A stretch of DNA of 32,546 nt from Flavobacteriales bacterium UBA7325 (GCA_002471375.1 DKPV01000033.1:1-32546), one strand, 5' to 3'. Counted from the first letter of the stretch, positions 17,091 to 26,080 are shown. Numbers and translations are program-made. The notes: a model not told the origin generated them from the sequence alone.

Positions 17091-17810
17091 TTATTTCTTA
17101 ACAAATTTGTCAGTAACAACTTTACCTGTAGCCAATTCAACTTGGTAAACGTAAATTCCAGAACCTAAAGTAGAAACGTCTACTTGGTTAGAATTAACTG
17201 AAGTTGATACAATTGAGCCATCTAATCCAATAACGTTGATTGAAGCAACTTCTTCAGAAGCCTGTACATTCAATACGTTAACGGCTGGATTCGGGTAAAT
17301 AACTACTCCTTCGTTTAATTCGTCCAAATCAGCAGCAGCGCCAATCATGAATGAATCAAGGTTGTTTAGTTGGTTAGTGTCATTAGGATCTGCTGCTCCT
17401 GCTAATACAGCAGAACCTGAACCAAGACAAACTACATTACAAGTTTCTCCATTTGGAAAAGCACTTAAATCAAATGTAAGTGGTCCAGTCAATTCAGTAG
17501 ATGCAGTTAATGTCATTCCTGATGTGAAGTCAGCAGCAAGAATTACTCCTGATGCCTGTCCGGCAACATTTGTAAAACTAAAAACAGCCGAAGCTGTACC
17601 ATCAGCATATACAAAGAATAAAGTATCACCTGTTGGAATTGCATCAGGACCGTTGTTCGTAAGTGTGAAATCTACGGATACAGTTGATGAAGCTGGTATT
17701 GTTGAACCAGATGTAGGTGTTACCAAATCAAGTTGTAAATCATAACTGATTTGTCCGAAAGAAAGTGATGTTGCGCAAATTGCTAGCGCTAAAGTGTAAA
17801 GTTTATTCAT
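17091..17810 (-). CDS. small CARDB-like secreted protein with T9SS type A sorting domain
   Basis: This encodes 239 residues with ATG at 17810. The signal peptide ends ATSLSFGQ (residue 20). Residues about 25-150 form an Ig/CARDB-like beta-sandwich (SSTVSVDFTLTNNGPDAIPT ... TNVAGQASGVILAADFTSG) with a C-x-x-x-C pair (ETCNVVCLGSG). The tail from about 165 (GVVIYPNPAVNVLNVQ, DVSTLGSGIYVYQVE, VVTDKFVKK) is a standard T9SS sorting domain. A 239-residue T9SS cargo with a single domain is short for the class. It has its own terminator at 17046-17075 and lies upstream of, but separate from, the esterase operon. Function is unknown; surface adhesion or assembly is a guess. Confidence 0.85.
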   Translation of the reverse strand: MNKLYTLALAICATSLSFGQISYDLQLDLVTPTSGSTIPASSTVSVDFTLTNNGPDAIPTGDTLFFVYADGTASAVFSFTNVAGQASGVILAADFTSGMTLTASTELTGPLTFDLSAFPNGETCNVVCLGSGSAVLAGAADPNDTNQLNNLDSFMIGAAADLDELNEGVVIYPNPAVNVLNVQASEEVASINVIGLDGSIVSTSVNSNQVDVSTLGSGIYVYQVELATGKVVTDKFVKK

Positions 17811-18040
17811 ATTATTAAGTTTAAGATTTTCCTAAAATTATGAATTATTATTTTAATCTACCGCAGTGCTAGGTTAATAATCTTTTGACATGAATTTTCT
17901 GTCATTTAAGTGATCATAGATTTTAATAAAATATTTGGTTGGCAATTCGCATGAAGTGAGTGATGATTCAAGTTGTGCCCTGCAAGTATAGGTAGCTCTT
18001 CGTTCCGTGAAATGGGATCAACCCAATTTTCGTTGTATCT

Positions 18041-18364
18041 CTATTTTTTTGAGAGCTTATCGGCGATACGCTGAGCGTCTTGGCAATATTTATCATCGCC
18101 CTTAAGTTTCCATTCTCCAGTTTTGTCTAGGTAGAACTTTACTGTTTTCTCGACAACCTCTGAATAACCACCATATAGCCCTAACATCTTAGAGACTTCT
18201 TCCTGGTATTCACTTTTGCTTAGTTCGTCTCTCCTAACTAAATCCCACAAACGATTGATGCGCTTTGCTTTCTCTTTATATGAATGATCCTTCGTCTTGT
18301 AGGCCATTAGGAAAAGTGAAAGTGCTTTTGCTTCTGGAGATGGTTTTTCGCTTGTTTTCTTCAT
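18041..18364 (-). CDS. 107-aa charged protein of unknown function
   Basis: ATG at 18364 gives 107 residues, mostly helical and highly charged (KAKRINRLWDLVRRDELSKS, YQEEVSKMLGLYGGYSEVVE, KYCQDAQRIADKLSKK). It has no signal peptide or membrane segment, so it is likely cytoplasmic. I do not recognise a family. A minus-strand promoter-like pair (TTG, complement of 18418-18420, and TACTTTTA, complement of 18393-18400; spacing 17 bp) lies about 30 bp upstream. The sequence looks coding and the start is unambiguous, but no homologue is known to me. Confidence 0.6.
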   Translation of the reverse strand: MKKTSEKPSPEAKALSLFLMAYKTKDHSYKEKAKRINRLWDLVRRDELSKSEYQEEVSKMLGLYGGYSEVVEKTVKFYLDKTGEWKLKGDDKYCQDAQRIADKLSKK

Positions 18365-18374
18365 GTTATTTGTT

Positions 18375-18622
18375 CTAGATCAAGTGAGATGTTAAAAGTA
18401 AATGTTTAATCCTGATCCAATACTGAATTATGAATCTATTTCCATCGAGATTCTCTCCAAGCTTTTTGCTCGCCTTTTGTAAGGCATGTCCAAGCAACGA
18501 TTCGAGTTGATTTATTCCCCGTTCTTTAGATACTTCTTTGGGCTTTGACTATACGCAGGTACTGCTGATCCAACAAATAGGATTAGTGAAATTATTGGTT
18601 TTCGGAATTTCCTAAAAACTGA
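18375..18622 (-). pseudogene. possible remnant of a secreted protein (336-bp gap 18365-18700)
   Basis: In the gap between the 107-aa gene and the PLP enzyme, the minus strand reads KFRKPIISLILFVGSAVPAY then SQSPKKYLKNGE and a stop at 18512-18514. This resembles a signal peptide followed by a mature N-terminus but has no ATG, GTG or TTG start. After a shift of one base, a second open stretch runs to 18375 (GINQLESLLGHALQKASKKL). It could be one decayed gene or chance. Nothing else is seen in this gap. Confidence 0.3.
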
Positions 18623-18700
18623 TGATTATACGTTTCCAGAATTAGTCATGTCATCAATTTACAATTTGCATGTCATTTACTGACTTAATCCATTGAGAAT

Positions 18701-20578
18701 TTAGATGCTGTCAACGAAATTGCTAAAGACTTTTTTATGTAGATCCATGTCCATATTGGCTGATAGAGCAACACGTGCAATATAATCCTTATCACCCTCC
18801 TTTGTTGTTCCTTGTGTTGAAGTTGCTGGAATGGTCCAGTAACAACCTTTGAGCTGACCGTAACTCACGCAGTATTTACTTTCGTTTGGTATTTCAGAAA
18901 TCATCAAGTTGATCAACTTCAGGTTTAGTGCACGCTTGTAAGTCTCTCTCTCTTCATCAGTGTTTCCTTTTGTGGGAAGATCTAACGAAAATACGGAAGG
19001 TCTAAATCCTTGTTCGGCAAGCTCCTCTGATACAAAATTGATTTTTGCTCCAGGCAATGCTTCTGTGATGAAATTCACGAATTCACGTGTATTGGCATAA
19101 GCATTCTCAATTCTCTGCAGCATGGATGGTAATTGTTTTGCCAATATCGCCATTTGAAGGTTTCTCGCTTGGTTATCGCAAAGGATGAGGTGCTGTTCGA
19201 TTTTATCCATTAGCGATTGTGTCATTGTATTTCCGATACAATATCCAGCGGTACATTTTCCACCACTCGGGAACTTTGAACCACTCACATAAGATATAGT
19301 GCGAACGGAAGAAAGTATGTCACCTTCTCCTAAAAAGTGAACATTAGGACAGAATGTTTGATCAAGTATGAACACAGGATCAACAGCAATGCGTCCGTCA
19401 GCAGTTTTTCTTTCTGCGCTCAAAGCTTGCTTGAGTTTGATGAGGTCAGGAACTTCTACTCTTGGGTTTGTTGGAATCTCAGCTATGATATATGGAACCG
19501 CATCCTCTTTTGCAATTTCATGCAATACAAGATCAATACTTTGAACCATGTCATGGTCTCCATCAACCGGGAGATCTACTACCTGTACATTCTCAATGCA
19601 TGCAGCAACACGTCTTGCCTGATCGTTTGTTCCGCCGTAGCAATTTGGAGGAACTACAATTTTAATTGCCTTCCCTTTATGCTCCTCAACGGCATCATGA
19701 ATTAATCCCATCATGATAGCATATTGCATGGAGAGTCCACTAGAGGCGACAAGTGGTTTTACAGAAGTTCGTGTAATTGATTTAATTGATTCTAATACGC
19801 TTGCCTTGTTGCCTACTACATCATTTTTAATCGTATGAACCAATGATTTATCCACTAACAGTTTTAAGGCATCGAGGGAATTCGCGGGAGTCATGGCAAT
19901 AGTCTCTCTTCTCCTGACATGCTGGATTTCTGAAACATAATTAGTGTTCTCTTGACCATTTGCCAGCAGAATACTACCAAGGTCTGAATGAATCCCTACA
20001 TAAAAATCTATCGAACTAGACAAGTTGATAGAATTCATCTCGTCCTGGTGCGAAATAAAGATTGTAGTTCCATTAAAGTCTTCGATTGAATCTATTTGAT
20101 CTACCTTCTTAAGTTCAAATTTGTAACCATAAATGTTTTTTAGGACTTCAGAATCAAAGTAACTTGGTAGCTCGTCAGTATAGATGATTCGCGTATTTTT
20201 ATTGTCAAGAAGATTCTTTCGAAGAATCGCCAAGACTGGGATCGTTTTAGAGGAAAAGCTGATTACACTTTTTGAATCTAGATTATTGAGTCTAGCGATT
20301 ACCCACTCCAAAACGCACGATAAAGGATGACCTAATCGAATGTAGTCATACGCTGTAGGTAAATCGGATAATGCTGATGGACTAGAGTTGTTTTCGTTGT
20401 ATAGCGCCTCAAATTCGTCAATGAATTCTGTTTTTGCAAGTGATTCATTGTAAATGTCCAACCGGTGAGTTGTTAGATCAAACCAACCTGAAGGCATATT
20501 TTCAATAACATTCTTTATGTAGTTCAGCATTTTATTCTCTTCCATGATTTCCGACTTTAGATGGCCGAAAATAGCCAT
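18701..20578 (-). CDS. long PLP-dependent enzyme of the Cys/Met-metabolism (cystathionine gamma-synthase-like) fold
   Basis: This encodes 625 residues from ATG 20578; an internal ATG at 20545 (residue 12) is an equally good start. Residues about 270-625 hold the PLP fold: VASSGLSMQYAIMMGL (the SSG-x-x-A element), PPNCYGGT (310-317), AEIPTNPRVEVPDL (366-379, the E-x-P-[ST]-NP motif), ILDQTF (D406, pyridine-nitrogen contact) and SGSKFPSGG (K435, Schiff-base lysine). The N-terminal 260 residues contain a second, degenerate echo of the fold start (YDYIRLGHPLSCVLE ... VISFSS). Typical family members are 380-430 residues, so this one is much longer. It is likely cytosolic and acts on a sulfur amino acid or related O-activated substrate, unspecified. 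It is transcribed alone and divergently from the 20770 gene. Confidence 0.8.
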   Translation of the reverse strand: MAIFGHLKSEIMEENKMLNYIKNVIENMPSGWFDLTTHRLDIYNESLAKTEFIDEFEALYNENNSSPSALSDLPTAYDYIRLGHPLSCVLEWVIARLNNLDSKSVISFSSKTIPVLAILRKNLLDNKNTRIIYTDELPSYFDSEVLKNIYGYKFELKKVDQIDSIEDFNGTTIFISHQDEMNSINLSSSIDFYVGIHSDLGSILLANGQENTNYVSEIQHVRRRETIAMTPANSLDALKLLVDKSLVHTIKNDVVGNKASVLESIKSITRTSVKPLVASSGLSMQYAIMMGLIHDAVEEHKGKAIKIVVPPNCYGGTNDQARRVAACIENVQVVDLPVDGDHDMVQSIDLVLHEIAKEDAVPYIIAEIPTNPRVEVPDLIKLKQALSAERKTADGRIAVDPVFILDQTFCPNVHFLGEGDILSSVRTISYVSGSKFPSGGKCTAGYCIGNTMTQSLMDKIEQHLILCDNQARNLQMAILAKQLPSMLQRIENAYANTREFVNFITEALPGAKINFVSEELAEQGFRPSVFSLDLPTKGNTDEERETYKRALNLKLINLMISEIPNESKYCVSYGQLKGCYWTIPATSTQGTTKEGDKDYIARVALSANMDMDLHKKVFSNFVDSI

Positions 20579-20623
20579 AAAATCGATTAATTTTAAGCCT
20601 TTCTATTGGTTTTGTTGGGAAGA

Positions 20624-20631
20624 TATATTTG
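20624..20631 (+). promoter_or_regulatory. distal -7 box upstream of the 1168-aa gene
   Basis: TATATTTG is an exact TAnnTTTG match, 138 nt before the ATG at 20770. The TTG at 20606-20608 is only 15 bp away. It may be a second, distal promoter. Confidence 0.35.
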
Positions 20632-20702
20632 TGCAGCCAAGATTAATTCAATCTGAAGTGATGCGCTGTGTTCGGTTATGCATAAATAACATCGATAAAT
20701 GA

Positions 20703-20710
20703 TATCTTTG
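20703..20710 (+). promoter_or_regulatory. proximal -7 box upstream of the 1168-aa gene
   Basis: TATCTTTG is an exact TAnnTTTG match, 59 nt before the ATG at 20770. No clear -33 TTG lies at the usual spacing. Confidence 0.45.
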
Positions 20711-20769
20711 TTAGATGATGTCAATCAAATTGATGACTCATAAAAGCTAGATTTATATTACGAACTGAA

Positions 20770-23700
20770 ATGAAGCCAAATATGATCACTCGTCCACTTC
20801 TTTTACTCTTTTTTTGCAGCCTAGTTTTATCTGCAAATGCGCAGCAGTACAAACAAATGATGTATGATCATAATGTGAATTTTTACAGTGTGATCACGGA
20901 GGCGGAGAGCTACTTTTCAATCAATGGAAAGGGAAAAGGATCAGGTTGGAAAGGGTTTCAGCGCTGGGCGGAAAACAATGAATACAAGTTTTATCCTACC
21001 GGTGATAGAATTAATGTAGACCCCTTTCTGGTTAAGAATGCTCATAAGGCTAATTCTCAGTTCAAAACATTGTACCCTAATGGTTGGAGTGAATTAGGTC
21101 CTGTTTCGCCTGGTCAAATAACTGGGCATTATGCGTTCGGTATGGGACGTGTTGTGTGTTTTTATGTGGATCCATCTAATGTTCAAACGCTTTATTTAGG
21201 CTCGAGGACTGGTGGATTTTGGAAATCAATGGATGGAGGAATGAGCTGGTCAGGCGGCTCAACAGATACTCTTGCTGCAAGTGGAGTAAATACCATAGCT
21301 GTTTCTCCGACAAATTCGGATTCAATTTTAATAAATATTAATAATAGCAGTAATCATTATACACATGGGATTTATCGTTCTATCAACGGTGGGAACTCGT
21401 GGAGCTTAAGCAATTTTAATCCTACTAACCTCGGTTGGGGAGGCTTAGGTTCGAATAGAGAGATCTACAAGATTAAATACCATCCAACGATTCCAGATTT
21501 AATTTTTATCGGGACTCGCGATGGTTTATATAAGTCCACAGATAATTTATCTACTTGGTCTGTTCCGGTATCTGGAGATGATTTTACTGATATAGATTTT
21601 CATCCAACAAATCCTAGTATTGTTTATGCATACGCAAAAAACAATCCGAATGTCGTGTATGTCTCGACTGATACTGGTGCGACGTTTACACAAACCCCAA
21701 TTCCTGGAAGTGCAGGTGGAGTAGGTACGATCCAAGTTAGTGCATCTTGTCCAGGTTGTGTGTACTATATGTCGAATAATGGTTTGTGGAAATCGACAAA
21801 TAATGGTGCTTCATTTGTTCTCATTAGTAATCCTGGTGAATCAGATGCTGGCTTTGCTGTAAGTGACTTGAATGATAGCAATATACTCGCAGGGTATGTT
21901 GATGCATTCTTTAGTACAGACGGAGGCGCTAATTTTAGTCAAGTTACCTACTGGTCATTAGGAAATACCAATGGTGCAGGCAGTGGACATCAAATAAGCT
22001 ACAACACGAGTACTGACTATATTCACGCTGATCTGCAGGCAGCAGAGTGCCTAAATGGTATATTCTATGCCGTGACGGATGGATTTATGGTGAAAAGTTC
22101 AGATAACGGGGCCAATTGGGAAATACTAAGTGAGGATATCGCAATACGGATGAATTACAATTTGGGTGTAAGTCAATCGAATCATGATCGAACAATTGCT
22201 GGGTCTCAGGATAATGGTACAAGCATTAACACTGAAAATGGATGGGTTGAGATGTACGGAGCCGACGGTATGGAAGGACTTATTCATCCATTGAATGATG
22301 ACTGGATGATAGGGAGCTGGCAAAACGGAGGTAGAAGGAGAACCAAAGATGCTGGGCAGAGCGGCTCAAATGTCACACCGCCTGGGCAAACAGGATATTG
22401 GGTAGCGCCAATGTTTTATGATCCCAACAATCAAATGACAATTTTTTCGTTGGGTGACAGCGTTCATCGAAGTGATGATTTTGGAGATAACTGGACGAAT
22501 GTTGGATCACCGTCATTTACAGGAACGATTAAGTATGCTTCGATCGCAGAAAACAACAGCGATATCATTGTTGCAAGCAGGAATAGTGCAATTGAGCTAT
22601 CATTGGATGGGGGTAGTACTTGGTCAGACATTCAAGGAAGTCTACCAAGTTATTCGATAACGGATGTTGCCTTTGACCCGAACGATGATAATACGATTAT
22701 CGTGACATACGCTCGTTATCAAGTTGACAACTCGAAGGTTTTTATTACGCATGATCTAGGTGTCACATGGACGAACATAACAGCGAATTTGGGAAATATG
22801 CCAGTCCGTTCTGTCGTGATTGATCATACAGCTGCTTCTACCATTTATCTTGGAACTGAAATCGGAGTATACAAGAAAGCTATGGCAGACGCCAGTTGGA
22901 GTTTGTACAATCCCAATTTACCGAACATGTCTGTTCGGGAAATGGAAATAATGTGGGGATCGAATACAGTAAGAGCAACAACTTGGGGCAGAGGGCTCTG
23001 GGAATATGGAATTGATGGACGTATAAACTTTCCTACGATTGTCAAGACAGACATCAGCAACCTTCCAACTCTTGATATCCCAAAAGAAGGCGTAGATCAA
23101 TATATCACTTCAACAATAACACACGATACAATTGTTACAAGTGCCTATGTTGGATGGTCTATTAATGCACCAATATTCGACAATGTAATAGCAATGTCTA
23201 ATACTTCCGGAGATGTTTGGATTTCTGACGCTCATCTCCCAAATTATCCAACGGGAACAAAGATGTATTTTAAAGTGTTTGCGGTTGGTGTGAATGGTGA
23301 TACAACGGAGACCTATAAATTTATGTACACAGTGCATGATTTTGCAATTTGCGATGCAATCGGGACAAATGATGGATCCAATTTGCGTTTGACTAATGTG
23401 AACATTTCAAATATCGATAATGCCACAGGGAATGATTCCTATACATATTATGGAAATCTACCTGTCTACCTCACAGCCGGAGCTACTTATTCTATAACGC
23501 TCGATGGTTCTACCTCTTGGACGCAGAATGATTATGCTGCATGGATAGATTTTAATAAAGACGCAGTTTTTGATACTAACGAGGAGATAATCTATGTCAT
23601 AGATGCCGGGGCAAATACGGCCACTGCTAACTTTACTGTTCCTTTCGATGCTGTTCAAAATGACACGTTAAGAATGCGCGCAAGAATAGGTTATTGGTAC

Positions 23701-24276
23701 TCGGTGTCAATTGATCCATGTGGTTCAGCTCTTGGTGAAGTTGAAGATTATCCAGTTTGGGTTACGTGTGACACAAGTTCGAATTCGATAGCTGTATCAG
23801 CTTGTAATAGCTATAATTGGAATGGGGTAGATTACTCTAGCACCGGAACATACAGTTGGCTTGGTGTCAATGCAGCAGGTTGTGATTCGTTAGTTACGAT
23901 GGATTTAATAATTGATACCCTGGATGTGTCTACATCAGTTCTGGGATCTACTATTTATGCGAATACCTCAGGTCTTAGCTATCAATGGGTAGATTGCGAT
24001 AGTTCCTTCATTGCGTTAGTTGGAGAGATTAATCAGTCTTACACTGCTACTGTAACAGGAAATTATGCTGTTGAAATCACAATTGGTGGTTGTGTGGATA
24101 CATCGGCGTGCCAGTTGATCGATTTTACGGGTATCGAAGATCTTTCGTTAGACGGTAAGGAGTTAGTTAAGATAGTTGACTTCCTTGGTCGAGAAACAGA
24201 ATTTAAGAAGAATACACCGCTTATATTCATCTATAGCGATGGATCAATGAAACGTGTCATGGAGGTTGAGTTATAG
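20770..24276 (+). CDS. giant secreted Asp-box/GEVED protein with short T9SS-type tail
   Basis: This encodes 1168 residues. The signal peptide RPLLLLFFCSLVLSANAQQ ends near residue 25; ATG at residue 5 is an alternative start. About ten Asp-box motifs (FWKSMDGGMSWSG, IYRSINGGNSWSL, LWKSTNNGASF, FFSTDGGANF, HRSDDFGDNWTNV, FITHDLGVTWTNI) build a VPS10-like double propeller over residues 100-740. An Ig-like region (about 755-860) follows, then a GEVED domain (about 865-1000: YAAWIDFNKDAVFDTNEE ... GEVEDYPVWV), a C-x-x-YNW Bacteroidota repeat (SACNSYNWNGVDYSSTGTYS) and an Ig-like module. The last 39 residues (KIVDFLGRETEFKKNTPL then IFIYSDGSMKRV) are the short T9SS-type tail also seen in the esterase. 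A predicted cell-surface or released protein; the ligand is unknown. Confidence 0.88.
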   Translation: MKPNMITRPLLLLFFCSLVLSANAQQYKQMMYDHNVNFYSVITEAESYFSINGKGKGSGWKGFQRWAENNEYKFYPTGDRINVDPFLVKNAHKANSQFKTLYPNGWSELGPVSPGQITGHYAFGMGRVVCFYVDPSNVQTLYLGSRTGGFWKSMDGGMSWSGGSTDTLAASGVNTIAVSPTNSDSILININNSSNHYTHGIYRSINGGNSWSLSNFNPTNLGWGGLGSNREIYKIKYHPTIPDLIFIGTRDGLYKSTDNLSTWSVPVSGDDFTDIDFHPTNPSIVYAYAKNNPNVVYVSTDTGATFTQTPIPGSAGGVGTIQVSASCPGCVYYMSNNGLWKSTNNGASFVLISNPGESDAGFAVSDLNDSNILAGYVDAFFSTDGGANFSQVTYWSLGNTNGAGSGHQISYNTSTDYIHADLQAAECLNGIFYAVTDGFMVKSSDNGANWEILSEDIAIRMNYNLGVSQSNHDRTIAGSQDNGTSINTENGWVEMYGADGMEGLIHPLNDDWMIGSWQNGGRRRTKDAGQSGSNVTPPGQTGYWVAPMFYDPNNQMTIFSLGDSVHRSDDFGDNWTNVGSPSFTGTIKYASIAENNSDIIVASRNSAIELSLDGGSTWSDIQGSLPSYSITDVAFDPNDDNTIIVTYARYQVDNSKVFITHDLGVTWTNITANLGNMPVRSVVIDHTAASTIYLGTEIGVYKKAMADASWSLYNPNLPNMSVREMEIMWGSNTVRATTWGRGLWEYGIDGRINFPTIVKTDISNLPTLDIPKEGVDQYITSTITHDTIVTSAYVGWSINAPIFDNVIAMSNTSGDVWISDAHLPNYPTGTKMYFKVFAVGVNGDTTETYKFMYTVHDFAICDAIGTNDGSNLRLTNVNISNIDNATGNDSYTYYGNLPVYLTAGATYSITLDGSTSWTQNDYAAWIDFNKDAVFDTNEEIIYVIDAGANTATANFTVPFDAVQNDTLRMRARIGYWYSVSIDPCGSALGEVEDYPVWVTCDTSSNSIAVSACNSYNWNGVDYSSTGTYSWLGVNAAGCDSLVTMDLIIDTLDVSTSVLGSTIYANTSGLSYQWVDCDSSFIALVGEINQSYTATVTGNYAVEITIGGCVDTSACQLIDFTGIEDLSLDGKELVKIVDFLGRETEFKKNTPLIFIYSDGSMKRVMEVEL

Positions 24277-24296
24277 CCTCTAATTAATACTTTTTG

Positions 24297-24328
24297 GAAA
24301 ACCCTTCAGAAATGGAGGGTTTTCTTTT
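24297..24328 (+). terminator. terminator after the 1168-aa gene
   Basis: GAAAACCC pairs with GGGTTTTC, extended by weaker pairs inward around an AGAAAT loop, followed by TTTT. It is 20 bp downstream of the stop. Confidence 0.8.
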
Positions 24329-24330
24329 GA

Positions 24331-24600
24331 CTAAAACTTTTTGACTTTTCGAAAGCCGATATTAATACCAAACTCACCATACATTCCTTGTACAAATTTT
24401 TCAAGATATCCAGGAGTTGCGCCTATTTCTTGTGATGCACCAATTGTGAAGTTGGCTATTGGCGCGCCCCAAACATTGAAATAAGATAGACCATATTAAT
24501 TCGCCATCTAAGCTGGTTGAAGCGATGTATCCTTCATTTCCTAGCTCATCATCGGCTATCATCTGCACGATCAGTGGCAAATCTTCATCAATACGGAGTT
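24331..24600 (-). pseudogene. 5'-truncated, frameshifted gene remnant
   Basis: On the minus strand a protein-like frame (LRIDEDLPLIVQMIADDELG, then GYIASTSLDGELIWSILF) is followed by a shift of one base near 24470. It then continues as NVWGAPIANFTIGASQEIGA and GYLEKFVQGMYGEFGINIGF to a TAG at 24331-24333. Both halves look like real protein and join smoothly only with a frameshift. The 5' end is lost against the exonuclease gene stop. The parent family is not recognised. Confidence 0.5.
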
Positions 24601-25974
24601 TTACTTGAGGTAGACTAATTCGGCTTCTTCATTTTTTCTCAGAAATAATTTTAGGATAGTTCGAGAATCTCTGTCATCGGAAACTATATCGACGAATCGG
24701 TCCCATTTATCAGGTTTCTGACGATTAAAATGGAATGGTGCGTAACCAATACCTCTTAATGCTCCTTTTTCTACGAGCACAAGACTCTTTTCATTTCGTG
24801 CACGCCCTTTACCTACAATGTAGAAAGATTCTCCATTTAGATTAAGCTGATCTACTAATTCTTGACATCGCAAATTATAATTGTCTGCACTTTCCTCATT
24901 GACACAAGCACCATTACATTCTTTAATTTGGTATTGAAAACAAGAACTTGTGGTTTTATAGATATTACAAAGCTTTTTGCACAATTGATGTTTTTCCACC
25001 AATCGTTCTAGTGTGTTGGTGGCTTCTTTTTTTGTGCTAAAGCTCAAGAGAGGAGCGTCTTGAGTTTTTGAAACTGAAGCTATGTGTAATCTCAAATATC
25101 CTTTCTCATCTTGATAGTCGTAAAGCCCGAATGGAAATTTTGAACGCTTTAATGCTCTATTGTAAATTGGCTGATGCTCTTTTATCATTTGTGACTCTTG
25201 AAGAAGCGCAATTAGTTCCGATCCAGTCAAGTCAAATTCGATGCGTGCAATTTCCGTTTGCATTTGAATTCCCTTCTTCGTCTTCGAGTTTCGAAGATGT
25301 TGATCAATGCGTTTTTTGATGTGTATACTTTTACCGATATATATTAATTGATTCGTTTCATTGTAGAACCGATATACTCCAGCTTTATTTGGTATTTCTT
25401 CAAGTGCGTTAATATCTAGATTAGGGTGAAGTCTCTTCGGGTTGATTTCTTCCTGAACAAATGTTGAAAGTCCTTTAGTATCCTTCTCAATTAATAACGT
25501 AAATAACTTTGCTGTTGCGAGTGCATCGCCGCCTGCTCGGTGTCTACCGACAAGATCTATCCCTAAGCTTTTCGTTAGTTTTCCTAGGCTGTAGGATTCA
25601 TGACCGGGGATTACATAACGTGAAGCTCTTACGGTACAAAGATGTGGTCTTCTGTAGTCGAAACCCAATGACTTGAACTCTAAACGAATTATGCCATAAT
25701 CGAAACCGACATTATGTGCAACAAATACACAATCCGTTGTGATTTCGATAATCTTCTTGGCGACCTCATAGAATTTAGGTGCATCTTTGACCATTCTATC
25801 ATTTATTCCAGTTAACTGAATTATAAATGGAGGGATCGGGATTTCAGGATTAACAAGTGTGACATATTCATCTATCACTTCTTTTCCGTCATGTATGAAT
25901 ATCGCAATCTCCGTGATTTTTGAACTTTTTGGGGCTCCTCCCGTAGTCTCTATATCGATGATTGCATACTTCAC
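24601..25974 (-). CDS. DnaQ-like 3'-5' exonuclease fused to GIY-YIG/UvrC-like nuclease
   Basis: This encodes 457 residues with a GTG start at 25974. Residues 1-165 are a DEDDh exonuclease: D7-x-E9 in DIETTGG, HNVGFD, and the HRAGGDA motif with the catalytic His and Asp. Residues about 195-275 are a GIY-YIG domain (NKAGVYRFYNETNQLIYIGK, then KKRIDQHL) like the N-domain of UvrC/Cho. The remainder resembles the UvrC Cys-containing segment (KLCNIYKTTSSCFQYQIKEC, then NGACVNEE). Epsilon-exonuclease/Cho-like fusions of this kind are known in several bacteria and are thought to act in DNA repair or nick processing. The UvrC C-terminal RNase-H-like nuclease and HhH domains are absent, so it would cut only once. 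It is monocistronic; a terminator for its upstream neighbour lies at 26046-26080. Confidence 0.92.
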   Translation of the reverse strand: MKYAIIDIETTGGAPKSSKITEIAIFIHDGKEVIDEYVTLVNPEIPIPPFIIQLTGINDRMVKDAPKFYEVAKKIIEITTDCVFVAHNVGFDYGIIRLEFKSLGFDYRRPHLCTVRASRYVIPGHESYSLGKLTKSLGIDLVGRHRAGGDALATAKLFTLLIEKDTKGLSTFVQEEINPKRLHPNLDINALEEIPNKAGVYRFYNETNQLIYIGKSIHIKKRIDQHLRNSKTKKGIQMQTEIARIEFDLTGSELIALLQESQMIKEHQPIYNRALKRSKFPFGLYDYQDEKGYLRLHIASVSKTQDAPLLSFSTKKEATNTLERLVEKHQLCKKLCNIYKTTSSCFQYQIKECNGACVNEESADNYNLRCQELVDQLNLNGESFYIVGKGRARNEKSLVLVEKGALRGIGYAPFHFNRQKPDKWDRFVDIVSDDRDSRTILKLFLRKNEEAELVYLK

Positions 25975-26045
25975 ACTACAAAGTTCTCAAAATGTCTGAG
26001 AATTTGTTCCTATTTGGTTAAGAATTGATCAACTTATTTGAGACG

Positions 26046-26080
26046 AATAAAAATGCCCGATGGAATTTCCATCGGGCATT
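26046..26080 (-). terminator. strong terminator downstream of the PspC-type remnant
   Basis: A perfect 14-bp stem (26052-26065 with 26067-26080) around a single T, with a T-rich stretch on the minus strand. It serves the minus-strand gene that ends at 26101 and has been retained although that gene is broken. Confidence 0.85.

Noticed and set aside
19337..19705. A 122-codon plus-strand frame inside the PLP enzyme gene
   Set aside because: It is antisense to conserved PLP motifs and has no start signal or protein-like pattern.
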